This document shows positions 7,371 through 15,049 of a DNA stretch of 35,040 nucleotides, one piece after another (the first letter of the stretch is position 1; each line of letters opens with the position of its first letter). The notes beneath the pieces are model-generated. The model searched no databases and was not told where the DNA came from. It worked only from the letters and a program-made list of their open reading frames with translations. The position numbers and the translations under genes are program-made. The stretch is from Paracoccus laeviglucosivorans. GTDB taxonomy: Bacteria; Pseudomonadota; Alphaproteobacteria; Rhodobacterales; Rhodobacteraceae. The stretch lies in the NCBI RefSeq assembly GCF_900182695.1, contig NZ_FXTK01000028.1, positions 1-35,040 of the forward strand, written 5' to 3'.

Positions 7371-8378
7371 TCATCTGCCACCGGGCGGCGCATGTGTCCC
7401 GCGTTCAACAATCTCGGTGGGCAGCAGAACGCTTTCGCTCTCCTGACCTTCGATCAGACGCTGCAGCATCAACGCGGCCTCTTGGCCCATGCGCGCGTGC
7501 GGAACACGTACGGTGGTCAGTTCGGGCAGTGTGATCGAGGCGATATCAATATCGTCGAACCCGGTGATCGTTATGTCCCGAGGCACAACAAGACCCATAT
7601 GATGCGCGGCGCGCAACGCCCCAGCTGCAAGCACATCGTTGCCACAAACGATCGCGGTGATGCTGCGATCGACCATCAATTCCGTGAAAGCTTGGCCGCC
7701 ACCGTCCAGTCCGTAAGGCACCTCAGCCACACCGCAAAGACCAAGGCCGCGGTCAGCGAGAGACTGGCGAACCCCCTCTAGCCGAGCCCGTGCTCGGTCG
7801 TTCCCATCAGTCAGGCCGGAGATCATGGCAATCTTGCGATGTCCCAAATCCAGCACCAAGCGGATCATAGCTGCCATACCCGCCTTGTTATCGAACCCGG
7901 CAAAATGATGCGAATCGCCGCTGGCCCACGCCAGAACGAACGGGACCCTGCGATGCGCCAGCCAGGCATAGAGCGACGGATCTCGGTCGAAACCAACCAA
8001 CAGTAAACCGTCGGCACCGCGCGCAACGAGGGACTCGATTTGCTGTTTTTCGCGGTTGAGGTCATATCCACATGACGCGACAAGCAATGAGTACTTACCC
8101 TGAGGCAGAGCGCGTTCGAATGCGTCTATGCCATGAGCAAAGACCGCGTTCTCGAGCGTCGGGATCACCGCGCCGATAATGCCTGTACGGCGTGATGCCA
8201 GCGCCTTCGCTCCAAAATTCGGCGAATAATTCAGCGCCCGAATCGCGTTCGTAATCTTTTCACGGGTCGCTGGAGCAACGCGGTCGGGCGAATTGATACA
8301 GCGAGAAACCGTCGCCGTAGATACGCCGGCAAATGCCGCTACATCTTCCAGCGTTGCATGAGCCGTCGTCTCATCCAC
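7371..8378 (-). CDS. LacI-family transcriptional regulator of the DHPS genes
   Basis: The 335-residue protein has an N-terminal LacI helix-turn-helix (residues 9-34, TLEDVAAFAGVSTATVSRCI), a hinge helix near 52-62 (SPNFGAKALAS) and a periplasmic-binding-protein-like effector domain to about residue 325. It is divergent from hpsN. Two LacI-type palindromes lie in the shared control region and one identical copy lies ahead of the ABC importer operon. It therefore probably represses hpsN-hpsO-hpsP, the importer and itself until an inducer appears. The inducer is likely a pathway compound such as DHPS. The family usually senses sugars, and DHPS is a sugar-like diol, so the link is plausible but not shown. 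Confidence 0.85.
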   Translation of the reverse strand: MDETTAHATLEDVAAFAGVSTATVSRCINSPDRVAPATREKITNAIRALNYSPNFGAKALASRRTGIIGAVIPTLENAVFAHGIDAFERALPQGKYSLLVASCGYDLNREKQQIESLVARGADGLLLVGFDRDPSLYAWLAHRRVPFVLAWASGDSHHFAGFDNKAGMAAMIRLVLDLGHRKIAMISGLTDGNDRARARLEGVRQSLADRGLGLCGVAEVPYGLDGGGQAFTELMVDRSITAIVCGNDVLAAGALRAAHHMGLVVPRDITITGFDDIDIASITLPELTTVRVPHARMGQEAALMLQRLIEGQESESVLLPTEIVERGTHAPPGGR

Positions 8379-8451
8379 ACCTTAACCCCCCGTTTTTTTT
8401 CAATTCTGTGTGCACCTTCGCAGCACTCGAATAAATATACCAGAACAGAAA

Positions 8452-8487
8452 GGAAGCGCTTGCATTCTCCAAATGCAAGCGCTTACA
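8452..8487. promoter_or_regulatory. Tandem LacI-type operators in the LacI-hpsN control region
   Basis: Two palindromic sites share the core AAGCGCTT: one at 8454-8461 (in GGAAGCGCTTGCAT) and one at 8477-8484 (in TGCAAGCGCTTACA). Their centres are 23 bp apart, about two helical turns. The second is identical over 14 bases to the site ahead of the ABC importer. They lie about 90 bases upstream of hpsN and about 80-110 bases upstream of the LacI gene, a good place to control both. Confidence 0.82.
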
Positions 8488-8576
8488 TTGCCTCATGGCC
8501 CAAGTAATGCTGCTGAACTGCCGCGTAGACACGCGGTCCTGAAGCATGCGGCCGATCATGAGAACCGGAGAAGATC

Positions 8577-9884
8577 ATGGCTCTGCAGTACTTGAAGAAA
8601 GCACCGAAAACCGCAACGAGCGATTCTGGGGAAACGAGGGAAATCGTTCAGAAAATCTTGAGCGAGATCGAAGAGGGTCGCGAAGAGGCGGCGCGCAAGT
8701 ATGCGATCCAACTCGATAAATACGACGGCAACATCGTGTTGACCTCTGACGAGATTGCCGAGGCAAAAAGCAAAGTTTCGCAAAAGCTGCAAGACGATAT
8801 CAGGTTCGCCCATGACAATGTGCGCCGCTTTGCCGAGGCGCAGCGCGACTCGATGCAGGACTTTTCGCTGGATCTGGTTCCCGGGCTGACAACCGGTCAA
8901 CGCACAATCCCCTGCCGTTCGGTCGGTTGCTACGTGCCGGGCGGGCGTTACAGCCACGTCGCGTCGGCCATCATGACAGTGACAACTGCCAAAGTGGCAG
9001 GCTGCCAATACATCACTGCTTGCTCCCCAACGCGTCCTGGCGTCGGGATCAATCCGGCGATCATCTACACCGCCGATCTGTGTGGTGCTGACCGCATACT
9101 TGCGCTTGGAGGCGTCCAGGGCATTGCATCGATGGCGTTTGGCCTGTTCGACTGCCCCCCCGCAGACATACTGGTCGGCCCCGGCAACCAGTTCGTGGCC
9201 GAAGCCAAACGCATCCTGTTCGGTCGCGTCGGCATCGACATGTTCGCAGGCCCGACCGACAGCCTGATCCTTGCAGATGCCAGCGCAGATCCTATGGTGG
9301 TCGCAGCCGATTTGGTCGGTCAGGCGGAGCATGGTTATAATTCCCCGGTTTGGCTGGTGACAGACGACGAAAAGCTTGCGCAGGACGTGCTGAAGCTGGT
9401 GCCCGCGTTGATCGCCGATCTGCCCGAAACGAACCGCTTGAATGCGGAAGCCGCCTGGCGCGACTACGCCGAGGTGATCCTGTGCAGCAGCCGCGAGGAA
9501 ATGGCCGCGACCTCGGACAACTATGCACCCGAGCATTTGACCGTGCAGGCCGCCGATCTGGATTGGTGGTTGAACAGATTGCAATGCTATGGCTCGCTTT
9601 TCCTGGGCGAGGAAACCACCGTCGCGTTCGGTGACAAGGCGTCGGGTCCGAACCATGTGCTGCCGACCTCGGGTGCTGCGCGCTATACCGGCGGGCTTTC
9701 GGTGCATAAATATATGAAAGTCGTGACATGGCAGCGCGCCACCCGTGAAGGTGCCCGGCCCATCGCCGAAGCGACCGCGCGTATCTCGCGTTTGGAAGGG
9801 ATGGAGGGACATGCCCGCACCGCCGATATCCGGCTGAAGAAATACTTCCCCGACACGCAGTTTGAACTGAACGCCAGCGCCTGA
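8577..9884 (+). CDS. hpsN: Sulfopropanediol 3-dehydrogenase HpsN (histidinol dehydrogenase family)
   Basis: HpsN oxidises (R)-DHPS in two NAD+-linked steps, through sulfolactaldehyde, to (R)-sulfolactate. The 435-residue protein has the histidinol dehydrogenase fold. Landmarks are GCYVPGGRYSHVASAIM (117-133), GVQGIASMAFG (179-189), PGNQFVAEAK (202-211), DMFAGPTDS (221-229), GQAEHGYNSP (248-257), YAPEHLTV (316-323) and GPNHVLPTSG (357-366). These include the Gln-His and His positions that bind zinc in the family. It is not a histidine gene here: no other his gene is near, and the neighbours are sulfonate genes. The start has GGAGAAG 5 bases ahead, and the next gene starts one base after the stop. 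Confidence 0.9.
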   Translation: MALQYLKKAPKTATSDSGETREIVQKILSEIEEGREEAARKYAIQLDKYDGNIVLTSDEIAEAKSKVSQKLQDDIRFAHDNVRRFAEAQRDSMQDFSLDLVPGLTTGQRTIPCRSVGCYVPGGRYSHVASAIMTVTTAKVAGCQYITACSPTRPGVGINPAIIYTADLCGADRILALGGVQGIASMAFGLFDCPPADILVGPGNQFVAEAKRILFGRVGIDMFAGPTDSLILADASADPMVVAADLVGQAEHGYNSPVWLVTDDEKLAQDVLKLVPALIADLPETNRLNAEAAWRDYAEVILCSSREEMAATSDNYAPEHLTVQAADLDWWLNRLQCYGSLFLGEETTVAFGDKASGPNHVLPTSGAARYTGGLSVHKYMKVVTWQRATREGARPIAEATARISRLEGMEGHARTADIRLKKYFPDTQFELNASA

Positions 9885-9885
9885 C

Positions 9886-10641
9886 ATGGAACAGCATCTG
9901 TTTTCCGTAGAAGGCAAAATTGCCTGCGTCACGGGGGCCAGCAGCGGTCTGGGGCGGCAAGCCGCCCTGACCCTGTCGCACCGCGGTGCAAAAGTGATTG
10001 CCATCGCCCGACGCGAGGCCGAACTGGCCGCACTAGCAAGCCAAGGTCAGGGGCTCATTCATCCCATTGCCGCCGATCTTACCGATCAGGCCGCACTGGC
10101 GGGGCTTGCCCGGCAAGCGGCAGCGGCATTCGGGGCACCCGATATCCTGATCAATGCGGCCGGCGTGAACACCCGCGAACATGCGGACAATGTCACCCCG
10201 CAAGGCTGGGACATAACGTTGGCGCTGAACCTTTCCACGCCCTTTTTTCTGGCACAGGCCCTTGTGCCCGCGATGAAAGAAAAGCGCTGGGGCCGGATCA
10301 TCAACTTTGCGTCGCTGCAATCCTATCGTGCCTTTACCGCCGGCATCTCATACGGCGCGTCAAAAGGTGGCGTGGCGCAAATGACCCGCGCCATGGCCGA
10401 GGCGTGGTCACCAATGGGCATTACTGCAAACGCGGTCGGGCCGGGCTTTTTCCGCACCGAGCTGACCGCCGCCGTCTTCGCCGACGAAGCGCTGGCCGCG
10501 AAAAATGCCGCACAAACCTGCATCGGTCGCAATGGCGAGCCCAGTGACATGGACGGACCGCTGCTGTTCTTGTGCTCAAGCGCCTCGGACTATGTAACGG
10601 GCCAAATTCTGATGGTTGACGGAGGGTTTACCGCAAAATGA
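9886..10641 (+). CDS. hpsO: Short-chain dehydrogenase, probable DHPS 2-dehydrogenase (HpsO type)
   Basis: This 251-residue classical SDR has the cofactor motif TGASSGLG (about residues 17-24), NAAG, a catalytic Ser in FASLQS, the YGASK pair (Tyr and Lys), and a C-terminal MVDGG. In the known hps pathway two dehydrogenases, HpsO and HpsP, interconvert the DHPS enantiomers through the 2-keto compound so that HpsN can use both. The gene sits one base after hpsN and overlaps the next gene by four bases (ATGA), so all three are translationally linked. The assignment to that role is by position. I am not certain which of the two letters belongs to the SDR. Confidence 0.72.
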   Translation: MEQHLFSVEGKIACVTGASSGLGRQAALTLSHRGAKVIAIARREAELAALASQGQGLIHPIAADLTDQAALAGLARQAAAAFGAPDILINAAGVNTREHADNVTPQGWDITLALNLSTPFFLAQALVPAMKEKRWGRIINFASLQSYRAFTAGISYGASKGGVAQMTRAMAEAWSPMGITANAVGPGFFRTELTAAVFADEALAAKNAAQTCIGRNGEPSDMDGPLLFLCSSASDYVTGQILMVDGGFTAK

Positions 10642-11615
10642 AGGCTTTGGTCTATACAGCCGAGCGCAAACTGGAGATGCGCGATATGCGCGCCCCCGTC
10701 CCCAAAACGGGCGAAGTTCTGATTCGCGTCGATGCCGTTGGTATCTGCGGCTCGGATATCCACGCCTATCTTGGCCATGATGAGCGGCGCCCAGCACCGC
10801 TGATTCTGGGGCATGAAGTCGCGGGCACCATCGCCAGTGGCCCACGGTCCGGCGAACGCGTAACGGTCAACCCGCTTGCGACCTGCGGCATCTGCCCGGC
10901 GTGCAAGTCAGGACACGACAATCTGTGCCCCGACCGGCAGATCATTTCGATGCCGCCGCGGGAAGGGGGATTTGCCGACTTCATCACCTCACCCGAGCGC
11001 AATCTGGTTCGCATTCCCGATGGGCTGGCTGCAACGGTGGCATGCCTGGCCGAACCGCTGGCCTGTGGCTGGCACGCGGTCAAACTGGGCAACCGCGCCC
11101 TAGGCATGGCAGCCACGCGCATAGTGGTCCTGGGTGGCGGCGCGATCGGGTTCGGCGCAGCGCTGGCGGCGCGCGCTCTGGGCAGCTCAGACATCACGAT
11201 TGTCGAACCCAATGCCACGCGACGCGAACGCCTGACCCTGATCGATGATTTTTCCATCGTCGATACAGCACCTGCAGGGCATGAACCGGATTTGGTGATC
11301 GATGCCGCCGGCTTTGCCGTGACCCGGCAGGTCGCCTCCGATATCGTGCGACCGGGTGGTGTCATCCTGCATATCGGGCTTGGACAGGCGACAGACGGGT
11401 TGAACGTCCGGCGCATGACCTTGCAGGAAATCACGTTCATCGGGACTTACACCTACACTCACGCCGATTTTCAGGAATGCACCGCCGCAATCATAGATGG
11501 CCAGCTGGGACGGTGCGACTGGTCGGACATTCGTGACCTGCATGACGGTCCAACGGCCTTTGCCGAGATCGTCGGCAACAGCATCGCCGCGCCGAAGGTG
11601 GTTCTGGTCCCCTGA
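10638..11615 (+). CDS. hpsP: Zinc-type medium-chain dehydrogenase, probable DHPS 2-dehydrogenase (HpsP type)
   Basis: The 325-residue protein is a medium-chain dehydrogenase of the threonine/sorbitol dehydrogenase group. Visible are the catalytic zinc Cys in GICGSDIH (residues 36-43), GHEVAG with the second ligand, the four structural-zinc cysteines in CGICPACKSGHDNLC, and a Rossmann motif VVLGGGAIGFGAA. It ends the hpsN operon and is followed by a strong hairpin. It is thought to work with the SDR to racemise DHPS by oxidation and reduction at carbon 2. At 325 residues it is a little short for the family (about 340-350), but both ends look intact. Confidence 0.75.
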   Translation: MKALVYTAERKLEMRDMRAPVPKTGEVLIRVDAVGICGSDIHAYLGHDERRPAPLILGHEVAGTIASGPRSGERVTVNPLATCGICPACKSGHDNLCPDRQIISMPPREGGFADFITSPERNLVRIPDGLAATVACLAEPLACGWHAVKLGNRALGMAATRIVVLGGGAIGFGAALAARALGSSDITIVEPNATRRERLTLIDDFSIVDTAPAGHEPDLVIDAAGFAVTRQVASDIVRPGGVILHIGLGQATDGLNVRRMTLQEITFIGTYTYTHADFQECTAAIIDGQLGRCDWSDIRDLHDGPTAFAEIVGNSIAAPKVVLVP

Positions 11616-11622
11616 AAAGCAT

Positions 11623-11650
11623 ATCCCGATGCTGCTTCCAGCATCGGGAT
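11623..11650 (+). terminator. Terminator hairpin after the hps operon
   Basis: A perfect 12-bp stem, ATCCCGATGCTG / CAGCATCGGGAT, with a CTTC tetraloop lies 8 bases after the hpsP stop. No T-run follows (CGCAG), but the stem and stable tetraloop are typical of an end-of-operon structure. Confidence 0.7.
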
Positions 11651-11663
11651 CGCAGATTACGCT

Positions 11664-11687
11664 GACCGGTCCCTGTATGGACCGGTC
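11664..11687 (-). terminator. Terminator hairpin at the end of the slcF-slcG transcript
   Basis: A perfect 9-bp stem, GACCGGTCC / GGACCGGTC, with loop CTGTAT lies 14 bases beyond the slcG stop on the minus strand. Together with the hairpin at 11623-11650 it separates two convergent operons. Confidence 0.65.
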
Positions 11688-11700
11688 GGCGTTTCTATAA

Positions 11701-13206
11701 TCAATCAGCGTCGGCAAACACCTCGTCACGATCGCGCCTGATGCTGGGCAGAAGCGCCAGCCCAAGTACGACGACCGAGATCAGCAGCAAAACCGCGCTG
11801 ATCGGGCTGGTGATGAACACCGACGCGTCGCCGCGCGACAGAACCAGCGCACGACGCAGGTTTTCTTCCATCAGCGACCCCAGCACAAAGCCCAGCAAAA
11901 GCGGCGCAGGCTCGAACCCGACTTTCACCAGAACATAGCCGATATAGCCAAAGAAGCCGATGAACAGCACATCCGTGATCTGCGAGTTGATCGAATAGAT
12001 CCCGACACTGCAGAAGACCAGAATTGTAGGATACATCAAGCGGTAAGGCACCTTCAGTAGACGGACCCACAACCCGACCAACGGCAGGTTGATCAGCAGA
12101 AGCATCAGGTTTCCCAGCCACATCGACGCGATCATGCCCCAGAACAGCTGTGGATGCGCAGTAATGACCTGCGGACCGGGAACAATGCCGAAAATCGTCA
12201 TAGCGCCCACCATCAGCGCCATAACGGCGTTAGGCGGAATGCCCAGGGTCAGCATCGGAATGAACGATGTCTGCGCACCACCGTTATTGGCAGATTCCGG
12301 CCCGGCCACACCCTCGATGGCACCCTTGCCAAATCGCGAGGGATCCTTGGCCAGACGCTTCTCGACCGCGTAACTGGCAAACGGACCCAGGACCGCGCCG
12401 TTTCCGGGCAACAGCCCCAGAATGGCACCAAGTCCAGTGCCTCGCATGATCGGCTTTGCGCTTCGCCGCATCTCGTCGCGGCCCGGAAGCAATCGACCGA
12501 TACGCTCACGCACGACGTCACGCGCCTCGGTCACCTCCAGATTGCGCAGGATTTCCGCGATGCCGAAAATGCCCATGGCCAGAACCGAAAAGTCGATCCC
12601 ATCGGCCAGTGTGAACCAGCCCAGCGTCATCCGCGCCGCGCCGGTTTCGATATCAGTGCCGACGCAGGACAGCAGCACGCCAACAAGGACCATCGCCAGC
12701 GCACGCATGACAGAGCCGCTGGCCAATACCACGGCAAGAACCAATCCCATCAGCATCAGCGAAAAATACTCGGCCGGACGGAATAGCATCGCCAGTTCAG
12801 TGAGCGGCCTCCCCAGTGCGGCAATGATCAGCGTCGCGACTGTTCCAGCAAAAAACGACCCGATGGCCGCAATGCCCAGTGCAATACCAGCCTGCCCACG
12901 CTTGGCCATGGCGTGCCCATCAAGCGTGGTGACAACGGCCGTCGCCTCACCGGGAATATTCACAAGAATAGCCGTGGTGGAACCGCCATATTGCGCGCCG
13001 TAATAGATCCCTGCGAGCATGATCAAGGCTCCTGCGGGGTCCAGTCCAAAGGTGATCGGCAGCAGCATGGCGATCGTCGCGATCGGCCCGACACCGGGCA
13101 GCACCCCGATCAGCGTGCCGACCAGGCATCCAAGCAGGCATAGCAGTAGGTTCTGCATCGACAGCGCGACAGCAAAACCCAAGCCCAAATTCTGTATGAG
13201 TTCCAT
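11701..13206 (-). CDS. slcG: Tripartite tricarboxylate transporter large permease (TctA family), SlcG type
   Basis: The 501-residue membrane protein belongs to the TctA family, with about 11-12 hydrophobic segments. The two conserved repeats are visible as GTLIGVLPGVGPIATIAMLLP near the start and LGLLPGNGAVLGPFASYAVE in the middle. Such permeases work with a small membrane subunit and a periplasmic binding protein and are driven by an ion gradient. SlcHFG transporters of this type are linked to sulfolactate uptake in Chromohalobacter. Here slcC and comC are adjacent, which supports that substrate. The start is ATG at 13206, overlapping the slcF stop (TGATG); a GTG one codon earlier is an alternative. 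Confidence 0.85.
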   Translation of the reverse strand: MELIQNLGLGFAVALSMQNLLLCLLGCLVGTLIGVLPGVGPIATIAMLLPITFGLDPAGALIMLAGIYYGAQYGGSTTAILVNIPGEATAVVTTLDGHAMAKRGQAGIALGIAAIGSFFAGTVATLIIAALGRPLTELAMLFRPAEYFSLMLMGLVLAVVLASGSVMRALAMVLVGVLLSCVGTDIETGAARMTLGWFTLADGIDFSVLAMGIFGIAEILRNLEVTEARDVVRERIGRLLPGRDEMRRSAKPIMRGTGLGAILGLLPGNGAVLGPFASYAVEKRLAKDPSRFGKGAIEGVAGPESANNGGAQTSFIPMLTLGIPPNAVMALMVGAMTIFGIVPGPQVITAHPQLFWGMIASMWLGNLMLLLINLPLVGLWVRLLKVPYRLMYPTILVFCSVGIYSINSQITDVLFIGFFGYIGYVLVKVGFEPAPLLLGFVLGSLMEENLRRALVLSRGDASVFITSPISAVLLLISVVVLGLALLPSIRRDRDEVFADAD

Positions 13207-13859
13207 CACGCCTCACTTTTGCGGCCGCGCCGCACAAGGAACAGGACCAACGCCACGGCCAGCAAAGCGCACGAGACAAGCAGCATCACCTCCCGCTGGC
13301 TCCAGCCGGGAAAATGTTTGAGCCATGATACCGGAAAGGCGGGCATGGGCAGGTTCAGCAGGTATCCAAAAAGAAGAATGCAGAACGCGGTCAACGCGCC
13401 CGCCAAGATACCAAGATCCAGCCAGTTCCGATCCCGCTCGGCAAAGCCCGCGATCATGATGGCAAGCGGTCCCGCGCCCACGATACCGATCCCCGGCGAG
13501 GTAAATGATCCAAGTGCAGTCGGCCTGATCGTCAGGGCAAAAACGATCAATGCCAGCATGATGATCAGCGGCCCGCGCGTTGCGATACGGGGGATCGGCT
13601 CTCCGCCACGAATGACGCCGACGATCAGCATCCCGGCCCCGATCAGCGCGATCAGCAGTGCGGTACCGCGCGGCATGCCGCCCGGCCCCATCGCCCGCAA
13701 TGTCCCCGATGCCAAACCGCTCATGGACAGAAACGCAGCCCCGGCAAGCCCGATCAGACAAAGGCCGCCGATAAGGTTCTGATTAAGTAGCCGTCCACCA
13801 CGTCCCGCAGGCGGATCATGCGTCTTTAGCTCTGCGGATGGCTGTGGGTTTTGAGACAT
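13206..13859 (-). CDS. slcF: Tripartite tricarboxylate transporter small permease (TctB family), SlcF type
   Basis: The 217-residue protein has a hydrophilic N-terminus of about 25 residues, then four to five membrane segments, as expected for TctB proteins. TctB subunits are poorly conserved, so the call rests on size, hydrophobic pattern and its overlap with the TctA gene. The ORF is open upstream to 13919, but the ATG at 13859 (MSQNPQPSAE) has AGGGAGGGG ahead of it. It is divergent from the binding-protein gene, and the 167 bases between them contain the GntR-linked operator. Confidence 0.8.
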   Translation of the reverse strand: MSQNPQPSAELKTHDPPAGRGGRLLNQNLIGGLCLIGLAGAAFLSMSGLASGTLRAMGPGGMPRGTALLIALIGAGMLIVGVIRGGEPIPRIATRGPLIIMLALIVFALTIRPTALGSFTSPGIGIVGAGPLAIMIAGFAERDRNWLDLGILAGALTAFCILLFGYLLNLPMPAFPVSWLKHFPGWSQREVMLLVSCALLAVALVLFLVRRGRKSEA

Positions 13860-13935
13860 GTATTTCCCCTCCCTATGAGTGTTTCGAGATGTGCGGCCCT
13901 CCACTGCCAAGCATCCCAAACAGTATTCTCTAGTA

Positions 13936-13957
13936 TTATATAAGACTTCTGATATAA
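13936..13957. promoter_or_regulatory. GntR-linked operator between slcF and slcH
   Basis: The site has TTATA-N12-TATAA with AAGACTT at the same offset as the site upstream of suyA (2876-2897). Eighteen of 22 positions are identical between the two. It lies about 70 bases upstream of the slcH start and about 80 bases upstream of slcF, so it can control both divergent transporter transcripts. It also contains -10-like TATAAG. Confidence 0.7.
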
Positions 13958-14026
13958 GAGCAATGAGGTGATAACTTGCCTGTTGCTCCGGGGAGGAGCG
14001 GTAACAACGACATGGGAGGAATTTAC

Positions 14027-14992
14027 GTGCGGAAATTTCTGTATGCGCTTGCCTCGACCGCAGTCAGCTTTGCTGCTGGAATGGCGGGTGCGCAAACCTA
14101 CCCCGAACGTCCCATAAATCTGGTCGTGCCTTTCGCGGCGGGGGGGCCCAGCGACGCAATCGGACGGCTGGTGGGGCAATCGATGTCCGGAACGCTTGGC
14201 CAGCAGCTGATCGTCGAAAGCGTCGGTGGGGCCGGGGGAACGCTGGGTGCGGCACGGGTCGCACATGCCGATCCGGATGGCTACACGCTGCTGATCGCCC
14301 ATGTGTCGCTGGCGGCGGGAGCAAGCCTTTATCCCAACCTGACCTATGACACCGCGACTGCGTTCGCGCCGGTCGGCATGATCAACCAAGGCCCGATGGT
14401 CCTGCTCGCGCGCAAGGATTTCGACGCCAAGGATGCGGGGGATCTGATCCAGAAAATGCGTGACGGCGGCGAAGACATCTCGCTTGGTCATGCCGGTGTC
14501 GGCTCGAACTCGCATCTTTGCGCGGTCTTGCTTCAAGAGGCAATGGGCGCGAAATTCACGCTTGCCGCCTATCAGGGCACCGGCCCCGCAATGAACGACC
14601 TGATGGCGGGCACCATCGATGTCATGTGCGACCAGTCCACAACCTCGATCCCCCAGATTCAGGGCGGAACCGTAAAAGGCTATGCTGTCACCTCGGCCGA
14701 ACGGATGGAGGCGCTGAAAGACCTGCCCACCATGCAGGAGACGGGGCTGGATGGGTTCGATTTCACCATCTGGCACGGGCTTTACGCACCGGCCGGAACG
14801 CCGTCCGAAATTGTAAACGCTTTGAACGCCGCCTTGCAGGTCGCGTTGGATGATCAGAAAATCCGCGACCGTTTTGCCGCTGTCGGCACCTCGACGCTGC
14901 CCGCGGACCAGCGCAGTCCCGAAGCCCATGATGCCAAACTTCAGTTGGAGATCAAAACCTGGCAGCAGCTCTTGGGCACAAATGCGCAATAA
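14027..14992 (+). CDS. slcH: Tripartite tricarboxylate transporter binding protein (TctC/Bug family), SlcH type
   Basis: This periplasmic binding protein of 321 residues starts with a signal peptide (RKFLYALASTAVSFAAGMAG, cut near AQ) followed by TYPERPINLVVPFAAGGPSD, the standard Bug-family opening. Later family landmarks are DGYTLL and HAGVGSNSHL. The start is taken as GTG at 14027, because GGGAGGA lies 6-7 bases before it and the signal peptide begins there. The ATG at 14012 would place the ribosome site inside the gene. It captures the substrate for SlcF and SlcG, which are encoded divergently. Sulfolactate is inferred from slcC and comC downstream. Confidence 0.83.
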   Translation: MRKFLYALASTAVSFAAGMAGAQTYPERPINLVVPFAAGGPSDAIGRLVGQSMSGTLGQQLIVESVGGAGGTLGAARVAHADPDGYTLLIAHVSLAAGASLYPNLTYDTATAFAPVGMINQGPMVLLARKDFDAKDAGDLIQKMRDGGEDISLGHAGVGSNSHLCAVLLQEAMGAKFTLAAYQGTGPAMNDLMAGTIDVMCDQSTTSIPQIQGGTVKGYAVTSAERMEALKDLPTMQETGLDGFDFTIWHGLYAPAGTPSEIVNALNAALQVALDDQKIRDRFAAVGTSTLPADQRSPEAHDAKLQLEIKTWQQLLGTNAQ

Positions 14993-14997
14993 CTATG

Positions 14998-15030
14998 GCC
15001 GGATGGCGCCGGGCCTCCGGCTTTCTCTTG
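14998..15030 (+). terminator. Hairpin between slcH and slcC (possible attenuator)
   Basis: GCCGG (14998-15002) pairs with CCGGC (15017-15021), and the inner GGCGCCGGGCC can pair further. TTTCTCTTG follows. It lies 5 bases after the slcH stop. Partial termination here would make much more binding protein than dehydrogenase from one transcript. Confidence 0.5.
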
Positions 15031-15049
15031 TAGATGTGGAAGAACCAAC

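Noticed and set aside
8577..9884. Reading hpsN as histidinol dehydrogenase hisD of histidine synthesis
   Set aside because: The fold is the same, but no his genes are near, it is under a LacI operator shared with a sulfonate importer, and it is fused by overlaps to two diol-type dehydrogenases.
8556..10004. A 482-codon minus-strand open frame across hpsN
   Set aside because: It is antisense to hpsN and the SDR start, with no family signs and with Cys/His-rich shadow composition.
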